Of a DNA stretch of 11,658 nucleotides, positions 1 to 8,008 are shown piece by piece. The notes below the pieces were generated by a model. The model made no database searches. It saw only the letters and a program-made list of their open reading frames with translations, and was not told the origin of the DNA. The DNA is taken from positions 1 through 11,658 of the forward strand of contig CAMTJK010000093.1 of assembly GCA_947072805.1 (NCBI GenBank), written 5' to 3'. The translations under genes and the position numbers were made by a program. Position 1 is the stretch's first letter, and the number at the start of each line of letters is the position of its first letter. The DNA comes from an uncultured Prevotella sp. Its GTDB lineage: Bacteria > Bacteroidota > Bacteroidia > Bacteroidales > Bacteroidaceae.

Positions 1-1
1 A

Positions 2-124
2 ACACTATACTCCGACATCTTCACCACCAACCGGGAAAATCCGCTGACCCAAAATGATGACGCGGCACGGATGGAAAGACGAACTTTTCCTTGCCATCCT
101 AATAGAGGGAAAGTTATATCCTAA
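2..124 (+). other. Possible 3' end of an unidentified gene
   Basis: An open frame enters from the left window edge and ends at TAA 122-124, giving about 40 residues that end in KVIS. I do not recognise it. The stretch is near 47% GC, clearly higher than the AT-rich spacer that follows, which is what a coding end would look like. However, 40 codons without a stop can occur by chance, and no motif supports it. If real, it reads toward the minus-strand gene ending at 180, so the two would be convergent. Confidence 0.25.
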
Positions 125-179
125 GGTAAGGAGAAATAGATAGATTGATAAGTTAAGAATAGATTGATTGGTTAGTTAT
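125..179. repeat. AT-rich spacer with an imperfect 19-base tandem repeat
   Basis: Two adjacent 19-base units at 140-158 and 159-177 both begin ATAGATTGAT and share 14 of 19 positions. They lie in the spacer just downstream of the minus-strand gene that ends at 180. No clear hairpin plus T-tract terminator is visible here. The repeat may be no more than low-complexity AT-rich sequence. Confidence 0.35.
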
Positions 180-614
180 TTATTTATTTTGTTTTTTCTT
201 TAGAATGAATTCTTTTGGCAGTTTAAGCCATTTCCCATTGTTTGCGACTTTAAGTGGACTGCCTTCTTCTTGTTTAAATATGTATATACTGTCGTTCTTT
301 CGTTTAAGACTTGCCTTTAAATCTTCGCTTCCGTAGTCGTTAATCATATTTATGATGGCATGGTTATCTTTCTTTATCTTTCCTGATGTTATAAGCCAGT
401 AGAAGTTATTTAATTTCTTTCCAAGATATCCGGGTAAATTTCCAAACATGGAATGATTTGGCACCTCAATATCTTTCTCGTATAAGTCTAAATGCAAATA
501 TACGTTATATTCTTCGTTATAGAAATATCCTTTGAAATTAGTGCTGCCGTTCTGAGCATAGCATGAAACCGAGCAGCATACATATATAATTAATGTAAAA
601 AAATAAATTCTCAT
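180..614 (-). CDS. Small secreted hypothetical protein
   Basis: This encodes 144 residues from ATG 612-614 to TAA 180-182. Residues 1-20 form a classic Sec signal: a short basic start (MR), a hydrophobic core (FFTLIIYV) and a likely type I cleavage after the A of CYA at residue 20. C18 sits near the end of the signal, but the residues before it fit a lipobox poorly, so I favour a soluble periplasmic or outer-surface protein. The mature part is rich in Tyr, Asn, Lys and acidic residues with no catalytic motif I recognise. An NDYGSEDL segment and a C-terminal KWLKLPKEF segment look like conserved family motifs of Bacteroidota hypothetical proteins. The gene is transcribed away from the glycogen operon and carries its own TAACTTTG promoter element at 635-642. 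Function unknown. Confidence 0.8.
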   Translation of the reverse strand: MRIYFFTLIIYVCCSVSCYAQNGSTNFKGYFYNEEYNVYLHLDLYEKDIEVPNHSMFGNLPGYLGKKLNNFYWLITSGKIKKDNHAIINMINDYGSEDLKASLKRKNDSIYIFKQEEGSPLKVANNGKWLKLPKEFILKKKQNK

Positions 615-634
615 AGCCTATAATCAAATAAAAA

Positions 635-642
635 CAAAGTTA
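635..642 (-). promoter_or_regulatory. Bacteroidota -7 promoter element for the secreted protein
   Basis: Read on the minus strand this is TAACTTTG, an exact match to the Bacteroidota -7 consensus TAnnTTTG. It lies 20 bases upstream of the ATG at 612-614. No good TTTG -33 element is seen at the expected distance; the region is simply T/A rich. The position and the exact match make it a likely promoter. Confidence 0.55.
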
Positions 643-693
643 CTATATTATATCAATAAAACGGTAGCTTTTCTCATTTTATAAGTAAATTTA

Positions 694-724
694 TTGGAAA
701 TATAATGTTTTTTATGTAACTTTG
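694..724 (+). promoter_or_regulatory. Bacteroidota-type promoter of the glycogen operon
   Basis: TAACTTTG at 717-724 matches the Bacteroidota -7 consensus TAnnTTTG. A TTG at 694-696 lies 20 bases upstream and can serve as the -33 element. By the usual geometry transcription would begin near 728-731, at the first ATG (729). That makes the mRNA either leaderless or, more likely, initiated at one of the in-frame ATGs at 744 or 756. Confidence 0.6.
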
Positions 725-728
725 CGCT

Positions 729-2411
729 ATGTCTCAATTAAATATGATAAAAGATATGTTTATTCCGGATTACATCTTTGAGTCGAGTTGGGAAGTTTGT
801 AACAAAGTAGGAGGTATATATACAGTTCTTTCAACACGGGCAAAGACATTACAAGACACACTTCATGACAAAATAATATTTATAGGACCAGATTTTTGGA
901 AAGAAAAGGAAAGCCCATATTTTAAAGAAGATGAAAAGTTGTTTTCCGATTGGAAAACCAAAGCTGTTGAAGAGGGGCTTTCAGTGAGAATAGGAAGATG
1001 GAGCGTTCCTGGTGAACCAATAGCAATATTAGTTGATTTCACACCTTACTTTGCAGATAAAGATAAAATCTATACATGGTTATGGCAACAATACAAGGTT
1101 GATAGTCTTCACGCTTATGGAGATTATGACGAAGCATCAATGTTTTCTTATGCAGCAGCTTTAGTTGTAGAAAGTTTCTATAATCATTATTTGGATTCAT
1201 CCAAACGTGTTATTTATCATGGAAATGAGTGGATGACTGGTTTGGGACTGTTGTATATCAATAACAAACTGCCGCAAATCGGAACTTTATTTACCACCCA
1301 TGCCACGAGTATTGGGCGTAGTATTGCAGGTAACATGAAGCCATTGTATGATTATTTGTTTGCTTATAATGGTGATCAGATGGCTGATGAGCTGAATATG
1401 CAGAGTAAGCATTCCATTGAAAAGCAGACGGCATGGAATGTTGATTGTTTCACTACTGTGAGCGACATTACAGCAAATGAATGTAAGGAATTGCTGGATA
1501 AACCGGTCGATGTCGTTCTTCCCAATGGCTTTGACAATAGTTTTGTACCTGGTGCCAGTATGTTCACGAAGAAGCGTAAAGCTGCAAGGAAGCGTTTGCT
1601 TGATGTTGCCAATGCCTTGCTTGGTGAGAACCTTGACGATGATACGATGATTGTCTCAACGAGTGGTCGTTACGAGTTCCGTAATAAAGGTATTGACGTA
1701 TATATTGAATCTTTAAACAGATTGTTGAGAGACAAGGATTTAAAGAAAAAAGTTGTTGCTTTTATTGAAGTTCCGGGCTGGGTTGGTGAGCCAAGAAAGG
1801 ATTTGACCGACAGACTTGAAAGTGCTCAATCTTATGATACGCCATTGGATGTTCCTCTTATTACCCATTGGTTGCATGAGATGACTCATGACAACACTTT
1901 AAGCATGTTGAAATATTACGATATGCACAATCGCAAAGAAGATAATGTGAAGGTTATATTCCTTCCTTGTTATCTTGATGGTAAGGACGGTGTGCTGAAT
2001 TTGTCGTATTATGATGTCGTTTTGGGAAATGATTTATGTGTATATCCCTCTTATTATGAGCCGTGGGGATATACCCCTCTTGAATCCATTGCTTTCAAAG
2101 TACCATGTATAACAACTGATTTGGCCGGTTTTGGTTTGTGGGCAAATACAGTAAAAGGCAGTTACAGTGAAATAGAGGATGGCGTAAAGGTTATCCATCG
2201 CACGGATTATAACTATTCGGAAGTTGCCGATGTGATAAAAGACACTATTGCTCACTATTCATCCCTGCCGAAGAAGAAGATTGATGAGTCGAGACGTAAT
2301 GCCGACAAATTGTCCAAGAAGGCATTATGGTCGGAGTTCATCCAATTCTATTATCAGTCTTACGACATAGCATTGCAGAAGGCAGAAGAAAGAAAAAAGA
2401 ATTTAATATAG
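729..2411 (+). CDS. Glycogen synthase, eukaryote-type GT3 family
   Basis: The enzyme transfers glucose from a nucleotide sugar to the non-reducing ends of an alpha-1,4-glucan in the cytoplasm. It belongs to the GT3 family of fungal and animal glycogen synthases rather than the GT5 (GlgA) type of most bacteria. Visible signatures are the N-terminal donor-site segment EVCNKVGGIYTV (K26, G28, G29), THATSIGR (H191, R197), and YEPWGYTPLE, whose E444 and E452 match the paired glutamates of yeast and mammalian GT3 enzymes. It continues into ITTDLAGFG. At 560 residues it is shorter than the roughly 700 of the eukaryotic enzymes and lacks their phosphorylated C-terminal tail. The start is uncertain: 729 gives MSQLN, but the promoter suggests ATG 744 or 756. 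The phosphorylase follows after 21 bases, so synthesis and breakdown of glycogen are encoded together. The sugar donor (UDP- or ADP-glucose) cannot be read from the sequence. Confidence 0.95.
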   Translation: MSQLNMIKDMFIPDYIFESSWEVCNKVGGIYTVLSTRAKTLQDTLHDKIIFIGPDFWKEKESPYFKEDEKLFSDWKTKAVEEGLSVRIGRWSVPGEPIAILVDFTPYFADKDKIYTWLWQQYKVDSLHAYGDYDEASMFSYAAALVVESFYNHYLDSSKRVIYHGNEWMTGLGLLYINNKLPQIGTLFTTHATSIGRSIAGNMKPLYDYLFAYNGDQMADELNMQSKHSIEKQTAWNVDCFTTVSDITANECKELLDKPVDVVLPNGFDNSFVPGASMFTKKRKAARKRLLDVANALLGENLDDDTMIVSTSGRYEFRNKGIDVYIESLNRLLRDKDLKKKVVAFIEVPGWVGEPRKDLTDRLESAQSYDTPLDVPLITHWLHEMTHDNTLSMLKYYDMHNRKEDNVKVIFLPCYLDGKDGVLNLSYYDVVLGNDLCVYPSYYEPWGYTPLESIAFKVPCITTDLAGFGLWANTVKGSYSEIEDGVKVIHRTDYNYSEVADVIKDTIAHYSSLPKKKIDESRRNADKLSKKALWSEFIQFYYQSYDIALQKAEERKKNLI

Positions 2412-2432
2412 AGTTATATAATTTAAATCGTT

Positions 2433-5003
2433 ATGAAAATTAAAGCAGATTATGCTAATTCTCCTCAGTGGCAGGAGATTACAGTGAAATCTATTCTCCC
2501 GGAGGAGTTAAAGTGTCTGGATGAGATGGCACACAATATGTGGTGGGCATGGAATTACGAGGCACGTGATTTGTTCCGTAGTCTTGATCCAGAGCTTTAC
2601 CACGATGTAATGCACAATCCGGTACTGTTCCTTGAGCGTTTAAGCTACGAAAGAAAAGAAGAGATTGTTAAGGATAAGGCTTTAATGAAGCGAATAAAGA
2701 GCGTTTATGGTTTGTTCCGTGATTATATGGATGTAAAGCCTAACGACAAGCGCCCCTCTGTCGCTTATTTCTCTATGGAATATGGTCTCAATCATGTATT
2801 GAAGATTTATTCCGGAGGTTTGGGAATGCTAGCCGGCGACTATCTGAAGGAAGCATCAGACAGTAATGTTGATATGTGTGCAATCGGATTTCTGTATCGT
2901 TTTGGCTATTTTACTCAATCTTTGAGCATGGATGGTCAGCAGATCGCTAAATATGAAGCGCAGAATTTCCATTCTTTACCTATTGAGCGTCAGCTTGATA
3001 AAGATGGCAACCCGTTGGTTGTGGATGTTCCTTACAATAATTATCAGGTACATGCTTACGTTTGGTGTGTCAATGTCGGACGTATCAAACTCTACCTCCT
3101 TGATACAGACAATGAGATGAACTCCGAGTTTGACAAGCCCATTACCCATTCTCTTTATGGTGGTGACTGGGAGAACCGTCTGAAGCAGGAGATTCTTCTT
3201 GGTATCGGTGGCGTTCTTACTCTCAAGAAGCTTGGTATAACCAAAGATATCTATCATTGCAACGAGGGTCACGCAGCACTTTGCAATTTGCAGCGTCTTT
3301 GTGACTATATAGATGGAGGTCTTACCTTCAATCAGGCAATGGAGTTGGTACGTGCATCATCGCTTTACACAGTACATACTCCTGTTCCCGCCGGTCACGA
3401 CTACTTTGATGAAGGTCTCTTCGGCAAATATATGGGCGGCTATCCTGCCAAGTTAGGCATCACATGGGACGAGTTTATCGGAATGGGTCGTAACAATCCC
3501 GATGACCATGCCGAGAAGTTCTGTATGTCAGTTTTCGCATGCAACACATGTCAGGAAGTGAATGGTGTAAGTAAGTTGCACGGATGGGTTAGCCAGAAGA
3601 TGTTCTCTCCGATATGGAAGGGGTATTATCCCGAGGAAAATCATGTGGGATATGTTACCAACGGTGTTCATTTCCCCACATGGGCAGCTACGGAATGGCG
3701 TCAGCTCTATGCTAAATATTTTGACGAGACATTCATGAGCGATCAGAGCAATGCTAAGATTTGGGAGGCTATATATAATGTACCCGACAGTGAAATTTGG
3801 GAGACCCGTATGGCATTGAAACAAAAGCTTGTCGATTACATCAGAATTCAGTTCACTGAAACATGGTTGAAGAACCAGGGCGATCCTTCGCGTGTGGTAT
3901 CTCTTCTCGACAAGATTAACCCCAATGCGCTTATGATTGGTTTCTGTCGCCGTTTCGCTACATACAAGCGTGCTCATCTCCTCTTCACAGATCTTGAGCG
4001 TCTTTCAAAGATTGTAAACAATCCCGAGCGTCCAGTTCAGTTCCTTTTCTCTGGAAAGGCGCATCCGGCAGACGGCGCAGGTCAGGGTCTTATAAAGAAG
4101 ATATATGAAATTAGTCAGCGTCCGGAGTTCCTTGGCAAGATAATCTTCCTTGAGAACTACGACTTCCAGCTTGCTCGCCGTCTCGTTTCCGGCGTTGATA
4201 TTTGGATGAATACGCCGACGCGTCCGTTGGAGGCTTCCGGTACATCTGGCGAGAAGGCCGAGATGAATGGTGTTGTAAACCTTTCTGTGCTCGACGGATG
4301 GTGGCTTGAAGGCTATCGTGAGGGTGCCGGATGGGCACTTACAGAGAAGCGTACATATCAGAATCAGGGTTATCAGGATCAGCTCGATGCCGCTACTATC
4401 TACAGTCTTCTCGAACGTGAGATTATTCCCCTCTACTACGATAAGAACAAGAAAGGTTACAGCGAAGGCTGGATAAAGGTAATTAAGAACTCCATTGCCC
4501 AGATTGCTCCGCATTACACCATGAAGCGTCAGCTTGATGATTATTATAGCAAGTTCTACAACAAGGAAGCTGCACGCTTCAAGACTCTTGCTGCCGACAA
4601 CAACAGACTTGCCAAGGATATCGCTCAGTGGAAGGAAACTGTTGCAGAACGTTGGGATGCAATCAATGTAGTTTCTGCTTCGTGGGATATTCCTGCTGCT
4701 GGCATCGAAATGGGTAAGGAATATCTGCTCCGTTATGTTATCAATGAGCAAGGTCTTGACGATGCAATAGGTCTCGAGCTTGTCAATGTCCGTCAGGACA
4801 AGAACGGAGAAGAGCGTATATTCAGCGTAATTCCTTTCGAGGTAGTGGGAAGAGATGGCAACAACTTCATTTTTGAAGGCAAATTGGAGTCAAACAATGC
4901 CGGTATATTCAAGTCGGCAGTACGTATGTATCCTAAGTGCGACAAGTTGCCTCACCGTCAGGACTTCTGCTACATCAAATGGCTGGAGCTTCCTAATATG
5001 TAA
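2433..5003 (+). CDS. glgP: Alpha-glucan (glycogen) phosphorylase, GT35, with N-terminal DUF3417
   Basis: This cytoplasmic PLP enzyme releases glucose-1-phosphate from alpha-1,4-glucans. At 856 residues it has the domain order of the 'alternative' bacterial/archaeal phosphorylases. Roughly the first 110 residues are DUF3417 (LDEMAHNMWWAWN segment), followed by the GT35 catalytic region. Landmarks are YSGGLGMLAGD (from Y126), HTPVPAGHDYFD, TNGVHFPTW, RFATYKRAH (from R507) and the cofactor motif EASGTSGEKAEMNG, in which K608 should form the Schiff base with PLP. The run LSVLDGWWLEGY after it is typical of this subfamily. One small oddity is SGEK where relatives usually have SGMK. The gene lies 21 bases after the glycogen synthase and ends just before a strong terminator. 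Long antisense open frames inside it are shadows. Confidence 0.96.
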   Translation: MKIKADYANSPQWQEITVKSILPEELKCLDEMAHNMWWAWNYEARDLFRSLDPELYHDVMHNPVLFLERLSYERKEEIVKDKALMKRIKSVYGLFRDYMDVKPNDKRPSVAYFSMEYGLNHVLKIYSGGLGMLAGDYLKEASDSNVDMCAIGFLYRFGYFTQSLSMDGQQIAKYEAQNFHSLPIERQLDKDGNPLVVDVPYNNYQVHAYVWCVNVGRIKLYLLDTDNEMNSEFDKPITHSLYGGDWENRLKQEILLGIGGVLTLKKLGITKDIYHCNEGHAALCNLQRLCDYIDGGLTFNQAMELVRASSLYTVHTPVPAGHDYFDEGLFGKYMGGYPAKLGITWDEFIGMGRNNPDDHAEKFCMSVFACNTCQEVNGVSKLHGWVSQKMFSPIWKGYYPEENHVGYVTNGVHFPTWAATEWRQLYAKYFDETFMSDQSNAKIWEAIYNVPDSEIWETRMALKQKLVDYIRIQFTETWLKNQGDPSRVVSLLDKINPNALMIGFCRRFATYKRAHLLFTDLERLSKIVNNPERPVQFLFSGKAHPADGAGQGLIKKIYEISQRPEFLGKIIFLENYDFQLARRLVSGVDIWMNTPTRPLEASGTSGEKAEMNGVVNLSVLDGWWLEGYREGAGWALTEKRTYQNQGYQDQLDAATIYSLLEREIIPLYYDKNKKGYSEGWIKVIKNSIAQIAPHYTMKRQLDDYYSKFYNKEAARFKTLAADNNRLAKDIAQWKETVAERWDAINVVSASWDIPAAGIEMGKEYLLRYVINEQGLDDAIGLELVNVRQDKNGEERIFSVIPFEVVGRDGNNFIFEGKLESNNAGIFKSAVRMYPKCDKLPHRQDFCYIKWLELPNM

Positions 5004-5023
5004 ACAACACCCCCTAAAAAATG

Positions 5024-5060
5024 AAGTCTCCTGGAGCGTTATGCTCTAGGGGACTTTTTT
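5024..5060 (+). terminator. Intrinsic terminator of the glycogen operon
   Basis: A 14-bp stem (5024-5037 with 5043-5056, including two G-U pairs) closes a 5-base loop (GTTAT) and runs into TTTTTT at 5055-5060. It starts 20 bases after the phosphorylase stop and is a textbook Rho-independent terminator. The phage-like reading frame begins immediately after the T-tract, so this marks the edge of recognisable host sequence. Confidence 0.9.
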
Positions 5061-5336
5061 GTGTTTGACCTCTTCTCGGCAACGGGAACCGACCGCCACG
5101 CGCTCATTCTCATGTTCGCTATCGACATTACGGTTTATCACATCTTCTGCCAGCATAACCCCTACAAGATGTCGAAGATACGGCAAGACCGCTACGACCG
5201 CGCCATCGAATGGCTCAAAGGTGTGATGAAGGGCGACCTCACCATCGACGGGGCTCCGCTCATCGAAGAGCCGGATCTTTCCGACAACTCGCCCTGGCAG
5301 ATACAGGCTGACGATGCAAGACCAACTTTCAGATAA
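5061..5336 (+). pseudogene. 5'-truncated Mu gp36-like (DUF1320) protein
   Basis: The residues after GTG 5061 (SATGTDRHALILM, then RYDRAIEWLKGVMKGDL) match the C-terminal part of the Mu gp36/DUF1320 family, a small head or tail-connection protein of Mu-like phages. Family members are longer, and the N-terminal half, roughly 50 residues, is missing. In its place the frame runs back into the host terminator and meets a stop at 5022-5024. A GTG at 5061 could in principle start a 91-residue product, but it has no convincing ribosome binding context and the transcript would have to pass the terminator. The portal gene follows 12 bases after its stop. I read it as a gene cut by a deletion, insertion or assembly join. 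Confidence 0.65.
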
Positions 5337-5348
5337 CACTATATTCTT

Positions 5349-6689
5349 ATGAAGAAATTAAAGAATACAAGGAACAACAGCACCAAGCACATCTCACAAG
5401 GGGGTATGCGCGTTCCTAACGGCCAGAGACTGCCGGACGTGGTGCTACAGATGCCGGAGATTTTCCTCTTCGACATGAATACCTATATGAACTCTGTTAC
5501 GCTGGCAAAGAGCATTGACTATTCCAATCGCACACGGCTCTTTGATATGTATGAGTCCGCACTGCTCGACCTGCATCTGTCGGGTGTCCTGGCAAAGCGT
5601 CTCAGAGGGGTCACACGCCTGCCTATTGAGTTCCAGCGTAACGGGGAACCTGATGACACCATCAATGAGCAACTGCGCTCACCTTGGTTCAAGCAGCTAC
5701 GCAAAGACCTCATCATGTCTGAGTTCTGGGGCTTCACGCTCGTTCAGTTCTACCTCGACGATGAAGGGAACATCCGCTATGACCTCATCGACCGTAAGCA
5801 CTACGACCCTGTGCAGAAACAGCTACTGAAGTTCCAAGGCGACCAGCAGGGCATTCCCATTGACAACTTCCCTAACTGTCTCTTTGTAGGCACAGAAAGA
5901 GGGCTGGGCATCTTTGCGGAACTCATGCCTGCCGTGCTCTACAAACGTGGTGACATGGCTGATTGGGCGCAGTTCTGCAACATCTTCGGAATGCCCATAC
6001 GTGAATATACCTATGATGCTGGTGATGAAACTGCAAGAAAGCGCCTTATTGCAGATGCAAGACGGCAAGGCTCAAACGCAGTCTATATCCACCCGAAAGA
6101 CAGTGAGCTGACGCTGATTGAGGCTGGCAACAAAACTGGCTCTTCTGACCTCTACAAGACGTTTGCCGACTATTGGGATAGCAAGATCTCTATCCGTGTT
6201 CTGGGTAACACGCTCACAACCGATGCCAAGGAAACCGGCACACAGGCGCAGGGTGAGGTCCACAAAGAGGAAGAGGATGACATGAACGCGGATGACCGCG
6301 AGTTTATCCTGGACATCCTGAACTATCATATGCGGCCTATATTCTCCGCGCTGGGCTTCAATGTCGAAGGGGGTGAGTTTGTCTATGCCAAGAAAGACAA
6401 GATCATTCCTTCTCAGCAAATAGACATCGTGCAGAAGCTCAAAAGCATGGGTCTTCCAATGGATGATGACTGGCTCTATGAGACTTTCGGTGTAGAAAAG
6501 CCAAAGGACTACGAGCAACAGAAATCTGAGGCACAGGCACAGAAAGAGGCCATCCGTTCTGCACTCAATGATCAACAGAATGAACCGCCACAAAAAGGGA
6601 ACTTGAACACTGATAAAAAGGCGTTCAAAAACCGTTTGAGCCGTTTTTTCGGAATAGCCCCGAACAGCGGGGCGGACACCGACTTCTAA
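5349..6689 (+). CDS. Mu gp29-like phage portal protein (DUF935)
   Basis: The protein has 446 residues and belongs to the DUF935 family (Mu gp29), the portal that forms the DNA entry and exit ring of the phage head. Family features in view include an N-terminal segment with QRLPDVVLQMPEIFLFDMNTYM, a central WAQFCNIFGMPIREYTYD, and LGNTLTTDAKETGTQAQGEVH, the glycine/threonine-rich segment typical of DUF935, followed by DREFILDILNYHMRPIF. The C-terminal 60 residues are Gln-, Glu- and Lys-rich and look disordered. ATG 5349 lies 12 bases after the gp36-like stop. The last 24 codons overlap the open frame of the next gene in another phase, and the overlap contains a candidate -1 frameshift signal. 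The reading frame is intact over its full length. Confidence 0.92.
   Translation: MKKLKNTRNNSTKHISQGGMRVPNGQRLPDVVLQMPEIFLFDMNTYMNSVTLAKSIDYSNRTRLFDMYESALLDLHLSGVLAKRLRGVTRLPIEFQRNGEPDDTINEQLRSPWFKQLRKDLIMSEFWGFTLVQFYLDDEGNIRYDLIDRKHYDPVQKQLLKFQGDQQGIPIDNFPNCLFVGTERGLGIFAELMPAVLYKRGDMADWAQFCNIFGMPIREYTYDAGDETARKRLIADARRQGSNAVYIHPKDSELTLIEAGNKTGSSDLYKTFADYWDSKISIRVLGNTLTTDAKETGTQAQGEVHKEEEDDMNADDREFILDILNYHMRPIFSALGFNVEGGEFVYAKKDKIIPSQQIDIVQKLKSMGLPMDDDWLYETFGVEKPKDYEQQKSEAQAQKEAIRSALNDQQNEPPQKGNLNTDKKAFKNRLSRFFGIAPNSGADTDF
6644..6673 (+). promoter_or_regulatory. Candidate programmed -1 ribosomal frameshift signal
   Basis: In the portal frame the sequence reads T_TTT_TTC at 6644-6650, a canonical -1 slippery heptamer. 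After a 6-base spacer there is a GC-only 6-bp stem (GCCCCG 6657-6662 with CGGGGC 6668-6673) closing a 5-base loop. A -1 shift here enters the frame of the gpF-like gene, which is open only from 6617 and has no ATG, GTG or TTG until 6869. The shifted product would be about 886 residues, fusing portal residues 1-434 to the gpF-like protein. The geometry is seen directly; that ribosomes shift here is inference. The stem is short, so efficiency could be low. Confidence 0.5.
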
Positions 6690-8008
6690 TCGATAGTCTC
6701 TACTACGGTGAACACGAAGGCCATCATGGTTGTGCATGTTGTGGTGGTACTGCAACCAAGTTTGACAATTCCATCCGCTTTGATGCTGATGTCCTCAGTC
6801 AGTTCCTGAGGAAAGTCTATAATGGTTTCGACACGTCCACTGAGATAGAGCCTACCATCTGGCGCGAGGTGCTGCGTGTCATCAATGAAGGAACCGTTGA
6901 GGGGCTTTCCCAGGCTCCAAAGCCACCGACACACGACCGGCTATTCTATCAGAACCTGCGACACTCCAATGAGGTATTTGCAGCATTCAAGGTACACATG
7001 ATGGGTGAGGACATGGCCGCAAAGCTCTTTGATGAGGACGGCAACCTAAAACCCTTTGACAAGTGGGTGCGTGATATCTCTGGCATCACTTCCCATCAGG
7101 TAGGTTCATGGCTCCGTACAGAGTACGATACTGCCGTCATTCGCGCTCATGCAGCTGCTGACTGGCAGGAGTTTGAACGGAACAAAGACATCTTCCCAAA
7201 CCTCAAATGGATGCCTACTACTTCACCAGAGCCGGAAAGCACTCATGCCGCATACTGGCGCATGGGCCTCACGCTGCCTGTTGATGATCCTTTCTGGAAC
7301 GAACACCACCCAGGCGACCGCTGGAACTGCAAGTGCTCCTTAGAGGCTACTGATGACCCTGTAGTGCGTCCTGTGGACTTGGAACCCGCACAACCACAGA
7401 GAGGGCTTGAAAACAATCCTGGCAAAGACGGTCATACGTTCTCAGACAAGCACCCGTATTTCCCCAGCGATTGCAGCCACTGCTTTGCCTATAAAAATAG
7501 CGGCTTCAAGAACCGGCTCAAAGCTCTCTTCCTGAATAGGGAAAAGGACTGCTACAACTGTCCGTTTATCAATGGCTGCATTGATAGACCAGCGGCTAAA
7601 CAGACAATTGAAGCGGCTGCTAATGCGGTTAAACAACGTATCTTAGACAATGACCAAATGCCATTATCAGGAGATAGAAGCATTCCAAATCTTACTACAG
7701 GGGAGTTGCATATATCGGGTAAGTCAAGAAACCGTTTCTTGACACACGCTCATCACGACTACGATGTAGAAGCTGCTATGTACGCTTGGAACAATCCGCA
7801 TGAACTCAAATCTCCACGTGTTAGTCCTTTAGGTGAAGGAAAGAACCTCTCAGATCCAGGAGTGCAAGCAAATATTCAACGAAAGCAGCGCAGACATGTG
7901 CAAGACTATATAGAGTATAAACTTGATTGTAATGGTAGAAAGTTCCTTGTTAAGCTCGAAAGAATGACATTTGGGAAAGAACAATTCTACTCAATCATGG
8001 AGGAATAA
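6689..8008 (+). CDS. Mu gpF-like minor head protein with C-terminal nuclease-like (PBECR) domain
   Basis: This is a minor head protein of the Mu gpF/SPP1 gp7 family, which sits in the phage head and may be delivered with the DNA. The DPFWNEHHPGDRWNCKC segment is the family hallmark. Cys-rich stretches (GCACC near the N-terminus; CSHC and CYNC further on) could bind metal. The last ~105 residues (from LTTGELHISGKS, through LTHAHHDYDVEAA, to FGKEQFYSIMEE) resemble the phage barnase/EndoU/colicin-like (PBECR) nuclease domains often fused to gpF. DNA for this tail is about 35-40% GC against 55-60% for the body. Protein-like sequence starts right after the portal stop, but the first ATG/GTG/TTG in frame is GTG 6869 (a 379-residue product). 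I give 6689 as the start of the coding signal; true initiation is either the rare ATC at 6689, GTG 6869, or a frameshift from the portal gene. Confidence 0.85.
   Translation: MDSLYYGEHEGHHGCACCGGTATKFDNSIRFDADVLSQFLRKVYNGFDTSTEIEPTIWREVLRVINEGTVEGLSQAPKPPTHDRLFYQNLRHSNEVFAAFKVHMMGEDMAAKLFDEDGNLKPFDKWVRDISGITSHQVGSWLRTEYDTAVIRAHAAADWQEFERNKDIFPNLKWMPTTSPEPESTHAAYWRMGLTLPVDDPFWNEHHPGDRWNCKCSLEATDDPVVRPVDLEPAQPQRGLENNPGKDGHTFSDKHPYFPSDCSHCFAYKNSGFKNRLKALFLNREKDCYNCPFINGCIDRPAAKQTIEAAANAVKQRILDNDQMPLSGDRSIPNLTTGELHISGKSRNRFLTHAHHDYDVEAAMYAWNNPHELKSPRVSPLGEGKNLSDPGVQANIQRKQRRHVQDYIEYKLDCNGRKFLVKLERMTFGKEQFYSIMEE

Noticed and set aside
61..135. Partial inverted repeats (AACTTTTCC/GGGAAAGTT and CCTTGCC/GGTAAGG) as a terminator
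   Set aside because: The loops are long, the pairings exclude each other, and no T-tract follows on either strand.
4005..4751. A 248-residue open frame antisense to the phosphorylase
   Set aside because: It lies wholly inside the strongly supported phosphorylase gene, has no recognisable domain or start context, and reads as the complement of well-conserved coding sequence.
1..5342. AACACTATA at both 1-9 and 5334-5342
   Set aside because: The similarity stops after nine bases and the contexts are unrelated, so I see no attachment site or repeat.
6072..6755. A 227-residue antisense open frame across the portal and gpF-like genes
   Set aside because: Shadow of the portal coding sequence; the translation is low-quality Leu/Val-rich with no motif.
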